From Strix aluco (taxonomy: Eukaryota > Chordata > Aves > Strigiformes > Strigidae), in NCBI RefSeq assembly GCF_031877795.1, contig NC_133935.1, positions 50,783,330 to 50,847,329 on the forward strand: a stretch of 64,000 nt of DNA, given 5' to 3'. Of this stretch, positions 41,657-53,300 are shown piece by piece. The position numbers and the translations under genes are program-made. Each line of letters begins with the position of its first letter. Position 1 is the first letter of the stretch. The notes below the pieces were generated by a model, which made no database searches, was not told the origin of the DNA, and saw nothing but the letters and a program-made list of their open reading frames with translations.

Positions 41657-44600
41657 CTGGAAAGAGGAAAAGAGAAAAGGATGGATGAGATGATTAGAAA
41701 ATACACAAATAATTTATACATACATCAGACACTCAAAACAATTTCAAATAGCAACGGTATCAGGCACCCTCCTTGCAAATCTTAGGGATCTGAAAACGTT
41801 TTACTCTCTTAAATTGTTTTTTGTTCTGCAAATAACAATGGGTCAGTCTAACCACAAATTAAATGTTTAGAAAAGGAACAAGATAAATATAACAAGAAAA
41901 AAAAAATCTACTTCCAAAAAATGAATCGTCTTGTCAGCACAGATCAAACAGGAGCCCACTCATTCATGAAGTTAAACAAACACACAAAACCAGCATGAGT
42001 GTAGCATACCATGACTTCTCCAGTTTCATGCTCACGTAGAACAAAACTGAGCATTTCTGTTCTGGGGCCTGCCACCAGACGCAGGTAGAGGGGATGTTCT
42101 CTGTCTGAGAGCTTGCATGTATAAACTGCAGGAGAAGAAAATCACAGTAATTACCATCCTTACTAATGATGTTTCAAACGTTTTGGATGATTAACACTAG
42201 CTTATGTTAGAAAATTTCAGAGATACACATCTGTAGCCACAAAATTCACATATTCTATATGCTGTCTATGTACAGGTTTTGAGCAAATGAGTTTTAGGGA
42301 GAACGTAAGCAGATGACTGTTGGTAACAGTGCAACACTACACTCACACAGGAATGAAATGGCTTCTAGTCAACACAGTGTGTCATCTGAATACATGCAGG
42401 GGGAAAAGCACAAGAAAAAAATACAACACAGGTCTGTTGTTATACAATAGCATTTAAGACATCACAGCTGTGGTATCACCATTCTGATACCTTTTCCACT
42501 TAAAATCTCATACACAAAGTCTAAAAGACAACTCCGCCTGCCTAACATGGTTGGTGTGCCTGACAGCCAGAAACATCTGAACTCCTGAAACTGCTCTCAG
42601 TGCCCACAGAAGAAGGCAGATTCTACGTGCAAGAACACAACGTTGGCAAAACACACTTTTCACTAAAATACCTTTTGGATCTTCTGGTATTTCCACACGC
42701 AATAAACAACAAAGTTCTCGCAGCAGTCAGTGCACTGGGGGAGCCATGTGCACTAATTAACATACATGCCCATAATGCTCGTCACCTCAAGAGCTGCCTG
42801 CCAATACAAGGACTTCAGGTATCACAGATGCTGGTTTCTCGTTTTAAAAATCTGTCCTGTAATTTAATCTCTGCAGCATATCAGGCTCTCTGAAATTTAG
42901 AGCCTGATAAAGGGCCATATTAAATAAAATGGAAGTGTGTCCTGGATTCAGCTGGGATAGAGTTAATTTTCTTCCTAGTAGCTGGTGCAGTGCTGTGTTT
43001 TGGATTTAGTGCAGGATAATGTTGATAACACACTGATGTTTTAGTTGTTGCTAAGTAGCGCTTATCCCAAGTCAAGGACTTCTCAGTTTCCCATGCTCTG
43101 CCAGCGAGCAGGTGCACAAGAAGCTGGGAGGGAGCACGGCCAGGACAGCTGACCCCAACTGGCCAAAGGGCTGTTCATACCATAGGGCATCATGCTCGGT
43201 GTATCAACTGGGGGGAGCTGGCGGGAGGGAGCTGGGGGGGGCCATCACTGCTCAGGCATCAATCAGTGGGTGGTGAGCAACTGCATTGTGCATTCCTTGT
43301 CTTTTCTGGGGTTTTATTTCTCTCTCCTTTATTATATTCCTTTCCATTACTATTATTATATTTTTTATTATTATTATAATCTTTTATTCTATTTAGTTAT
43401 TAAATCGTTCTTATCTCAACCCATGAGTTCCACTTTTCTTCTGACTCTCCTCCCCATCCCACTGGGAGAGGGGAGGAGTGATCAAGCAGCTGCGTGGTGC
43501 TTATTTGCTGTCTGGAGTTAAACCATGACAAATGCACTGCAAGGCACAGATCTGTGTAGTGGGTTTAGCAGGTTACTTTGTGAATTATCCTGAAATATCC
43601 CCGAATCATTTACTCTCTCACACATGCTATTTTTCATAAGGAAAAAAGACAAGAAAGGGCAAGACTGTCATCTCCATTTATCAGAGTTCTTTTCCCCTGT
43701 TTATTTCAAGTATTCCTACAGCACAACTCCCCCCACCCCCACCCCTCAAACCCCTCCACTACAAAAATGCCAAAAGCCTAACTTATACCTTGGTCTTCCT
43801 TGTGACAGCGTTTATAAAGTGCAAACTTCGCAGGGTTGTCAGCCACGAAAAACTTCTTGAGCAAGGCCTCAATAACTTCACGAACAGTATTGGTGCTGCT
43901 GATGTGAAGGGTATTCACGCAGCCGTCCGGCAAGTAAAAAGCAGTTTCATTATTGCTGTGAGCACACCTCCCCTGGCTCTGGGAAGACTGCACAGTGATC
44001 GGTCTGCATAGTTCCATCTGAACTTTGATGAAGCCAGTGTAAATCCCATTTGTGTTCTGCAACAGGAGGAAAGTATCTAACTGTTAAAATTAGTAATGAC
44101 CAGTTGTGATGTACTAGTGGAGCAGGCAGATTAAAATGGTCATAGCGAACACAATTTAAATGCCACTGTAATACATGATGTCTCGTAGGAACGATATTGT
44201 TTCAATACTTCAGACATTTATTCTTTCTGGTATATCCACTGAACATTAATTTTTTTCTTAATAATAACTACTGAATTCTAAGAGTATTACGATCTCATCA
44301 AGCAAAAGGCACTACAAACTAGTGGTTAAGTTCTCACATTAGGAGAGAACTATGAAGTGAAAAAGACCACTAACATATCTTTAGCAACTGATTTTATGCA
44401 GAAACACAGAAATTATCTCCCACACTTTATCTGCACTTGTCAAATTAGTCTAAGGCATTTAGATGCTCAAACCCTGTTGCAATTAAAAAAAGAACCAGAA
44501 TAAAGGCCAATCTAATCAACATTTCAAATTATTTATTCCGGTTGCTTCTGAAAGACAAAATGGCAAAACTGATCAAACCTTACTGAGCTAGAAAACTTCA

Positions 44601-45510
44601 GACAATCTGGTTTTAGGCATAGTAAGTCCTGACCCACAGGCAAACACGTAACAAAAATCTTTTTAGTACACAGTCGTACTTACATGGTTCGGGACATAAT
44701 GCAATTTCAAAATTTCCATACACTATACAGCTACAAGAATACATAATGTATCAGAAAATCTGGACAACGCAATGACTGAGTAACAGCTTGCTAGGCAGGT
44801 AGATGTGAATCTTCTTAGTATGGTCTGCAGTAGGCTGGACTGAGTCTTAGACCTGGTCTACAGTCCTTGGAAATTAAAAGTCTACATGCATTCCATTGCC
44901 CTCTGAGTTATGGTGGCAGGGGGAAGGAAGTCTCCTCATGCTGAAAACCTGTATGACTACCCTGACAGTTAGGTCCCCTATAATAAATATGGCATGTTTT
45001 AACTCTTCTCATTGGTTGAGCATCTTTACCAGAGAGATACCTGATAAAAATTTATCTACACAAACAAGATAAATGTATCTTCATGTTTACCAGCTGAGGG
45101 TTTTCATCTGCCAAATTTACATCTTCGTGTCAACTGAGAGTTTATCTTAAACACGTTTCAAATGACACATACATTTGTTTCTACTGCAGTTTATTTCAAT
45201 CCATATAAAAGAACTATGTGGATAAAAACATTTCAGACATGAGATTTAACTTCCAGATTTAAGAGCGAGCCTCTTACAAAGCCATTAAAACAGAGACAGT
45301 TTCATATGTAAGATGCTGAGGATAAAATGATTCACAGTGCACTGCAAAGTTACAGTTCAATTGCTCATATTAAAAATTACAGGAATACTACACAAAACTT
45401 ACCAAGGTCATCTTTAATTTATCAGTGACAGATGAATTATAGCTTTCTATCTTCTCTTTAACTTCTTCTTTACTGAGATAAACATGAGGTTCTCTCTCCT
45501 TCTGAACATC
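41507..45510 (-). CDS. RASSF3: RASSF3, last four coding exons (partial gene)
   Basis: Ras association domain family member 3 is an adaptor with a Ras-association (RA) domain and a C-terminal SARAH coiled coil that pairs with MST kinases; it is reported to be pro-apoptotic. Exons: 45510-45403, 44056-43789, 42125-42010, 41656-41507. Phases agree throughout. Landmarks in order: YLSKEEVKEKIESYN, VTDKLKMTL, NGIYTGFIKVQMELC, NTLHISSTNTVREVIEALLK, PAKFALYKRCHKEDQ, LSDREHPLYLRLVAGPRTE, and the SARAH region FSIPELQNFLRILDKEE to VWKPG. The N-terminal exon (start codon) is outside the window to the right; human RASSF3 also has a very long first intron. Confidence 0.95.
42010..42125 (-). CDS. RASSF3: RASSF3 second RA exon
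   Basis: 116 bp, (V)YTCKLSDREHPLYLRL to SFVLREHETGEVM; acceptor CTCCTGCAG, donor ATG|GTATGC. Contains the conserved P-L-Y-L-R-L-x-A-G-P core of the RA domain. Confidence 0.94.
42938..43530 (+). mobile_element. Solo LTR of an avian endogenous retrovirus
   Basis: A 593-bp element starting TGTCCTGGATTCAGCTGGGA and ending TTAAACCATGACA, with the canonical TG...CA ends. A degraded TATA position (GTGTATCAACTGGGG) lies near 43199, an (ATT)n-rich stretch at about 43348-43395, and a likely poly(A) signal ATTAAA near 43399. I recognise the sequence as an abundant solo LTR of bird genomes. No gag, pol or env flanks it. Flanking 5-mers AAGTG and AATGC are only weakly alike, so the target duplication has decayed. 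It sits in a RASSF3 intron, antisense to the gene. Confidence 0.88.
43789..44056 (-). CDS. RASSF3: RASSF3 RA-domain exon
   Basis: 268 bp, NTNGIYTGFIKVQMELCRP to KRCHKEDQ plus one base; acceptor GTTGCAG and donor CAAG|GTATAA. This is the N-terminal half of the RA ubiquitin-like fold. The loop between MELCRP and CVNTLHISS looks about nine residues longer than the human one as I recall it, and is rich in Ser/Gln/Asn. Confidence 0.95.
44057..45402 (-). other. RASSF3: RASSF3 intron between the upstream and first RA exon
   Basis: 1.35-kb AT-rich intron with no further feature seen. The neighbouring introns are 42126-43788, carrying the LTR, and 41657-42009. Confidence 0.85.
45403..45510 (-). CDS. 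RASSF3: RASSF3 exon upstream of the RA domain
   Basis: 36 codons, DVQKEREPHVYLSKEEVKEK to TDKLKMTL, acceptor GTTGAAG| and donor TTG|GTAAGT. It matches the human segment joining the N-terminus to the RA domain. Confidence 0.94.
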
Positions 45511-48500
45511 CTTCAACAACAGAGACAGCAGTTTTAGAAAACAAAATAAAAAACAATTCTTTTATGGCTCTGGATATGAGCATTCTGAGTCCAAATGGTA
45601 ATTATTCTATAGAGGCTCAACATACAGTAATTAGCTGTAGAGCAATAGTGTTAGGCAAATGAAATGGAACACTTGGACTGAACGCAGACAGTTAAATCAA
45701 CACACCCAAAGACACTTGTGTCCTCCTTTTGCCAACTGTTTTCATTCAAATATTTATCAGCAATATGTAAAACAGCTCAGCTCATTTTATGGCTTGATTT
45801 GCTCATGGCAATGCTATGCAATATTAAGAATACAGTTGCAATTTTCATGAAATATTACTTAGGGCAGAAATGGGTATTTCTAAACAAATGAAGAATATAT
45901 ATGAAAACAGCAGCACATACTAACAAGCAACACCAACAATCCCTGTGTGTGCCAACAACGTGAGAGCATCCCTGCATTCCAACGTGACAGACAGTGCGTT
46001 ACGCAGAGTCACCAACTACAGCATGAACCATCACAAGTTAACTCTCTAGCTATATAATGTTACACCAAATTCATGTTTTTTCCATGGGGAAGGCCCTATT
46101 AGATTTTTCAACTGTTGCTTTTACGAGCTTGCTACGGATTTTACATGCAGCAGTAAAACCAATCCCTGGAGTTGGATTTTATCCAAACAAACATTTGTTC
46201 CCAATCCGTATTCCTGCAGCAAACTAACGTTATAAATACACTCCAGTTTCCACCACTAGCACAAATGCCATATATAGTATGAAAGAGTTTCAGCTCTCAG
46301 CTTTAGTGATTTAAGACCTCACTTAGAAGGGGAGAAGCTTTGAAGAAGCTTGAAGCTTTCAGGGTACATCTGAACACAGGAATATACATTCACTGTACAG
46401 ACAAACCATCAAGTCACAGCGTTCCAATCTGTCCTCACAAGCACATCCCAGCGGAGTTTATCCTAAGAAAAGATTTCCCTGACTTCAGTAGCCAGGCCCG
46501 CATCACAGTCTGTTGGACACCACTCAGCACACACACCTTTGCAGGCATTTCAGTTTGCCAGAGGTGACCCCAAAGCTGAGCACTTTTGGTGTGGAACTGT
46601 AAATTTCCATTCGCCAGACAGAATCTGCAAAACTTTTTCTGTCTCCTAATTTAAAACTAGCTAGTTTTAGCTCTTTGGGGCTTAGTTTTGCTTTTCCGAT
46701 ACGGTATTTTACTAAATGACATGCTGGAGCGGACTTTTTTCCCATAGCTATAAAAAGAAAGGTGTGGTCTGAATGGAGAACTGAAAGCACAAACCTTGAA
46801 TTCTGATCTGGGCTCAGATACTGATTTCCTGCATAACACAGAGAACGTACCTTTATTTCAGAGGTCAGGAAACCAAGGCAAAAAGGAACACCAGTAAAAT
46901 ACAAGTCTCCTGTTAGTTCCCTAAGCACAACTCTTAAGATTGTGTAGCATCTTGCACAGTTGCCAAGCCCCACCTAGTCTATTACAAAATACCAAATTAC
47001 TAAACATTTTCAGAATTCCAAGTCTATTCTCACTAGCGAAGTTAAGCTTTCTTGCCCTTCTATTTTTCATCTTTCCCCTCCTCCAAACTGCCCTAATAAT
47101 GACAGATACAGCTTCATCTCCCCAGAGGCTCTTACAGCTTTGTAGTGTTCTGTTCAGGGGCAAATTAATGGTTATAAAACAAACCAGGCACAGGAAAAAA
47201 AAAAAAAATCCAAGTAGTAATTTTTTTCTCTGAAATCAAAGTAGATGTTATTGATGTTTTCATGCTTAAAATAAATATCAAAAGCAACAATCCACAGTCA
47301 GAGTCTGGAAATACGGGCACTCTAAACGTTGACTTCAAATAATGTTGGAGGAGTGGGCCGAGACAACCTCAGCAGCAGATACTGAAGGGACAGGGAAACA
47401 GTCTGCAGGCCTCTGGCCATAAAGGTCTGACAGAACATTTGCCATCTATACGGCTGATTTCAAGAACCCAAGCTTTAACTTGGAATGTTCCTCATCTGTG
47501 TAGCTGCAGACAAGCCCCTTCACATAGATACCAGCTGGACTTCATACCTCTCCAATCTGCTAACACTATTGATACTGAACTTCCAATAATGGACACCTCA
47601 ATTTTAACATTATTCCATTGCTGACTGTTCAAGCAGGTACCTCTCACCTACCCTATTGGAGCAGATTGCCACAATTACTGAAGTCATCCACTGCATCCAT
47701 CATCATCAACAAAAAAACACTAACCAGAAAAGGAAAACACTAACCACCTTTCCTATGGTCAAACCTCAACCTTTGTTAAAACACAAACCAAACAAATAAA
47801 CCCCACTTCACGTTATTTTCTGTGCATCTCAAAAGGTTTAATTTCACAAAAAGGACTTTTAGTAACTGTAGACAAAAAGAACCTACCACCTTTAATGGCA
47901 TAGGGTAAGTTCACAAGACTGACAACTAGAAAACAACCTGTATGCATTGTTAAAAAAAGAAAAAAAAAAGAGAAAAAACTTGGTAAACAAGTAAGTAAGT
48001 ACGAACAGAGAGCAAGTAACCTTCTCCTATTTTTCATATAGGAGAGTTTTCATATACATTTCTGTTCTCCAAAGACAACAGTTTTTCTAGCAAAGTGCTA
48101 GAAATTTGGTCAGGTTAGAAAGGACACAACCCCATACAATCACTCTAGTCCTGTGGACTGCCGTGGAACCAGGAATGACAAGCGAAACCCAAGCACAGCA
48201 CCTAAGCAAGCTGATTTCTGACAGACTCGCTCTGTGATGCCCTGGAGTCAGGTCTGTAATGTGTATTTGGAGAATACAGCACCAAATGCTAAAAAGGCTC
48301 TTGATAGAGCCAAATGCATTTGCAAGAATGGGCTTGAGAGTGCCGGAACGATGGAAACAGTGGGAGGAAAAGGGGTGGCTGCATATGCTGGTGATGAGCT
48401 AGAGGCAGCAGCTCCATCAGGCTGGTGGTGAGGAGGACAGAGAAACAACTGTTGTTCAGAGTAATGTCAGTCTCCTCAGGTGTGGCTCTGCTGCAGAGCT

Positions 48501-51500
48501 GTGGGTCACTTGGGCATCACTGGGGGAGCTGTCATTTCCTCAACCAAGTTAGACATGATTCCCTACTTGAACATACCACTGGAATTTGCACCTTCCTGAA
48601 TTGGTGCTAGAGGCCAGGCAGTTCTGGCAAAGTTCAATTAAGCACACAGAAAACAGAGCCCTGTTTACACAAAAGAGATATCCTCCTTCTGTATTGTCAA
48701 CAAACGTAGCTATAACTCATGCTCTAAACAACCAAAGCCTGCACCTCAACTATTTCTTACAGCATGCAGATTATGCAAAACTATGAACTGAATACAAAAA
48801 AAAGGACTACTAGGATTAAAACATTAAAGAATAGACCCAAATTAATTCAAGAAAAACGCTATACACAATAGACAGAAACGCTATTTACTTCAATGATCAT
48901 TTTCACTCCAGTCCACCATCCCTGACCCTCAAGACCACAGACAGAGAACAGTGGAGTTGTCTGTCACAGGAAAGGAAACATTATCTATCCCATTGGAAAC
49001 CTAAACCCAAGATCTTCATGAATTAATCTGGAGATTACCCTCCTGATCCCAAACAAAAGCTCAAAACACTCCTAACTGTACACACACCAGGGCACATTAC
49101 TACAACCAAGCAAACAAAAACTCCTCGATAGCTAGACACCAGCACCTATAGAAAACCACACGGCTGCCACACAGACTGCAGAGACAGTAAATCCCACATG
49201 ACTGCTGTCAGGAGAAAGCCAGTGAAGGAATACCTCACTGAGTTTATTACGAAAAAGCCTTGGCCCACTATGAATCACTGGGTCAGCTGCTCTCAGTGAG
49301 TATCAGTAAGTAGCACACAAACATTTGAGGCACCTGTGTATTTTAATTTTCCTAATTATATTTAACCAACATGCAAAGAGAAGCTGAGAAGTTTTTTCCC
49401 CAACCTTCCTGGAGCTGAATTGCTCTCAGTATACAGTGGCACTTAACTTTTGCCATACAGCTTTGTCCAGCCATGCCTTGAGTTGAAATAAGTAAGTCTT
49501 TTTTAACCAGCTTACTTAGGTTGGTGGAGGAAGACTTGGCAAGCTCATTTCCCACAGTTCTCTTATTTCCTTCTGTACTTGCCACCTCATAACAGGACCC
49601 ACTAAAAAGAAACTCTGTTAACTCTGCTTAGGTCCAGCAGATCAAATTCCACTTTGTTATCTCAGCAGGTAAATTTATTACCTGTACAAGATCTTGAGTC
49701 AGCCAATACAACAGCAGAGTAACAGCAGTGATTACCTCACCTCTACCCTGCTTTACAATATGCTTGTATCACCTTGCTCTGAAATGGCCACCAAGTGGCT
49801 GAAGCCACACCTGCTCAGGGTGGGACTCCTGGGAAAGCAATTACTCCAATCTCAGCTCTTTTAAACAAAGGAGCAAGGGCATTTCAGAGGTGAAATTTAG
49901 ATGTTACAGCCAAGTATGTCTATCATTGGTTCTGGTGACAGTTCTGCCACTCTCTGTCACCTGGTGGCTCACTCAGCCCAGGACAAAAGCTGCTTTTTCC
50001 ACTGTGGCCCTCCTGTGCCCCCCAGTCGCGCTCTGCAACTCCTGGCACAGCTCCTCAGAGCCAGCACATTGCTGAGGCGTGAGGGGTGGCCCGCTCCAGC
50101 CAGCCAATTCATCTCTAGGTCAATTCAGATGCAGCTGATTCATCTCCAGCTCCCTAGAAAACGCCCAGCATACACGCCTCACAAAATTTGTATGCTGGGA
50201 ATTGTGAAACTGCCTTTCTTCAAAAGTTAGGCCTGATGATGAGTTTCCTAACCACAGATCCTTGCATATGTCACAGCAGCAGAGAAGTATAAGCGCAGTC
50301 AGCAGAGCAGTTCGCACTGTGTCTTCTTCTGTCAGCCAAGACCTAGATGTTGCTGGGCTTAACAATGGTACTTCTGGGTGCTAGTGTTTGAAAAAGGAAT
50401 TTTCTTTATAAAACAACGCATAAACATTTCAGTGTTATTTTCATTTAAAAAAAAAAATCAAACCTAAGTTAGGTGTGACTCCTGCATCACTTAGCTAAAT
50501 AATATTCTCAGTAAAGGCTGCCATGTCATCACCCCTTCCTCCTCCCAGCCCAATTAAGTGTGTTTTCCTCATCAGAGCTCCTGATCTCCTTTCATTCCCT
50601 GCTTTTCATGTTATCTGCTACTTCCTCAGCCCAGCACAAATGTGAAAGATAAAAACTAATCTCAAGGAGACAGTCGAATACATCAGAATCCATGTAGATG
50701 ATATATCTGGGTCCAAAACGCCACTTCTAGTCTGAGCTATTAATTTCAATGAAAATCATGTTGCCCTTCACAACTTACAGCACACACCATTGGCGGCCAT
50801 TTGTATTAAAGCCATTTCTCAGGTCAACCAAACCAGCATTTCATTCTCAAATTAAATTCCTAAGCAACAGCTGCCAGTGAGAGGGAAACGAGGCAAGTGC
50901 TTTCATTTTCCCACGGGGAATAGCTGGTCTTTCATTAGAACTCATGATGCAATGCCTCTTCACAGTTGAGCTTCCTCTCAACAAAAAGGGCAGAAAATGT
51001 TTTTTTCTTTATCACCTCCACCCGCCATGCACATCTCATTTATTGTATCGCAGATGTTTAGAGAAGCGGCACTCTTCTTGTATAACATTTATGCTCAGTA
51101 TAAAGCCCCCCAGATACTAGCTCAGAATGAATCCTCAAGGAACACAACTAAAACTGCACAGATTACAATTAAAATGAACTGCAAATCAAGTTATGGTCCC
51201 CAAAAAAGAAGAATCACATCACATCTGGGACTTCCATAAAGTCCAAGTCTCACGGTTACCGCCAAAACCTAGTCCAACATGCAGTAAGAGCGTGCTAAAC
51301 TCAACAGCTAGCAAGCTGCTATGGGATGAGGCTGAGAAAAAAAAATCCACAAAGAAAACCCCAAAACCATGAAGAAGCCCGTTTCCTCAGGGTCCTTACC
51401 TTGAGACAGATGCATGGCTTCCCCAAACTGCTACTACAGGCTTCTATTTATGGAGGAATATAAGAAAGTCTCTCTCTTCTATCTAATCTCCTATTCTCAC

Positions 51501-51867
51501 AAAACTTCTAGAAATTAGCATCTCTTGAGCAATGGGGAAGGAAGCTCCTCTTAACATTTCAGCTTGACAAAGGAAAATAAAATGGACAAAAGGTTAACCT
51601 ATCCCAGGACTATATTAAAGTATTTTCATGAGAAATCTAAAGAATCAAAGACCTGTGGGAGCTCAAGCCAACTATTTAAGCCATGTTAGTCCCTATCCCC
51701 TGCCCCTCACATTTCATACTAATCCCACACATATAGTGACCCTTGATTCAGTCTGATGAGTGAAGATACCCTGATCTTGCTGTGAACTGTGGCCAGGAAT
51801 AATTCTTGAAGTAAAAGCACCGAGGCTTTGACAAATGAGAAATGCAGCCTAATTCTACATTAGAGAG

Positions 51868-51890
51868 AAAAAAAAAAAAAAAAAAAAAAA
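51868..51890 (+). repeat. (A)23 homopolymer
   Basis: An uninterrupted run of 23 adenines. No recognisable retroelement precedes it within about 100 bp. Confidence 0.95.
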
Positions 51891-52929
51891 GGTTTTCGTC
51901 AAAAATTGCAGCTAATGCACCTTACTTACATCATGTTTGCCTTAAAAAAAGGATTTAACCAAAAGTGCTATCATACAACAAAAAAGCTCAACAGAGAATA
52001 CAGGAAAGAAAAATGGAGAAAGGGACTTCTGATCTCAGTTGTTGCTACTTCTACAACCAAGAACACCCTCCTTCCTACAGCCTGCCAGCACTTGCACAGG
52101 AAAGAAAGAAATTGAAACCTTGCAATTAAATTATTTTGAAACAAACATCTTGCTTCTTCCTCACCCTAACTCTCCTGAGAGCAGGGCAGCTTTGCCAGCA
52201 ACAGCAATTTCTCCCTCCATCCCAGGGCAAGCCCACACTCAGAAGATGTGCTCTTCTTTCATTTGAAAGCCTGAGAACCACCAGGTAGAGCTACTGGTCA
52301 TGTCCATCCATGAACGGTCAGATACACCAGTAGCCAGAAAGGTACAGAGAAGACCAACTGGGGGCAGGGTGGCCAGGGAGAAGTATCAGCATCCAAGCAG
52401 CTCCAAGCACTACACCCTCTCACATAGCTGTGCCTCGAAAAGTTTGTGTCCTCCTGAATAGGGTGAGGTTGCTCTCTGGGTCAGGGAAAGGGGAATTTTC
52501 TGACAGGAGGGATGTGGGTAGAACAATCTCTGTATCCTCTTTAGTACCTTTTGTTTCCTGCAGTCAGTGTGATCCAGTTCCCACCCCTGTCAGTGGCACA
52601 CAAGGCAAGGAAGCAATCTCTTTTTTTAGAAAGAGATTTTGTTGTTCTAAGCAAGTTTGGCTGACCTGAGTCTTAAATAATTATCCTGAGCGTCAGAGTG
52701 AGTTCAAGAACCTCCTGAGGTATCAAGAGAAGCGACGCTCTCCCAAGTCAGGTGTATGGTGCATTCAGTCTGGTATTCTGCCTCTGACAGCAGCAAAAAT
52801 AAAGGCTATTTTGAGCGAGCGAGCACGTGAGCCTTTTCTGCAACCTCTCTGCTGGCATCCACAAGTGTTGTAGTAGGAATTCAGAGGGCACCTCCCTTCT
52901 GAGTCTGTTTAGCGTCCATTTATGGACCT

Positions 52930-53300
52930 GGTGTCTATGCAAGCACATAAACCCTTTTTGAACCTGCTGATACTGCCCATCTCTACACCTCCTTTGGCAG
53001 TGAGTTCCAGAAATTCATGACTGTAGTGTCAAGAAGTACTGCCATCTGCTTTAAATTGATCTTCCATTAAGACAGAAGACAACCGCTGTTAAATAGTGTC
53101 CCTTATTCCTAATACGGCAGGACCTGGTGAACCTGAGTTTCACGCTCAGCTTATACATCACCTTTGTGATTCTGTAAACCATGACCACTCACCTCCTTTT
53201 TTCTTCTTCAAAGTGAGGAGCCCTGGACTTGGTAGTCTTCAAGATAGCTGCTCCATCCTCTCAATCATTTTAGAGTAGAGTAACTAACTGCAGTAAGCCC
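52930..53300 (-). mobile_element. Probable ancient CR1/L3-type LINE remnant
   Basis: Scattered identity with an old amniote CR1-family 3' region as I remember it: AAGAAGTACTGCC, GAACCTGCTGATACTGCC, a CCTTATTCCTAATA block, GATTCTGTAAACCATGACC, CCTCCTTTTTTCTTCTTC, and GATAGCTGCTCCATCC in the expected order. It is heavily diverged, with no coding frame left. Confidence 0.4.

Noticed and set aside
46524-46973. 149-codon minus-strand frame
   Set aside because: It lies deep in the RASSF3 intron without family similarity; frames of this length arise by chance over 18 kb.
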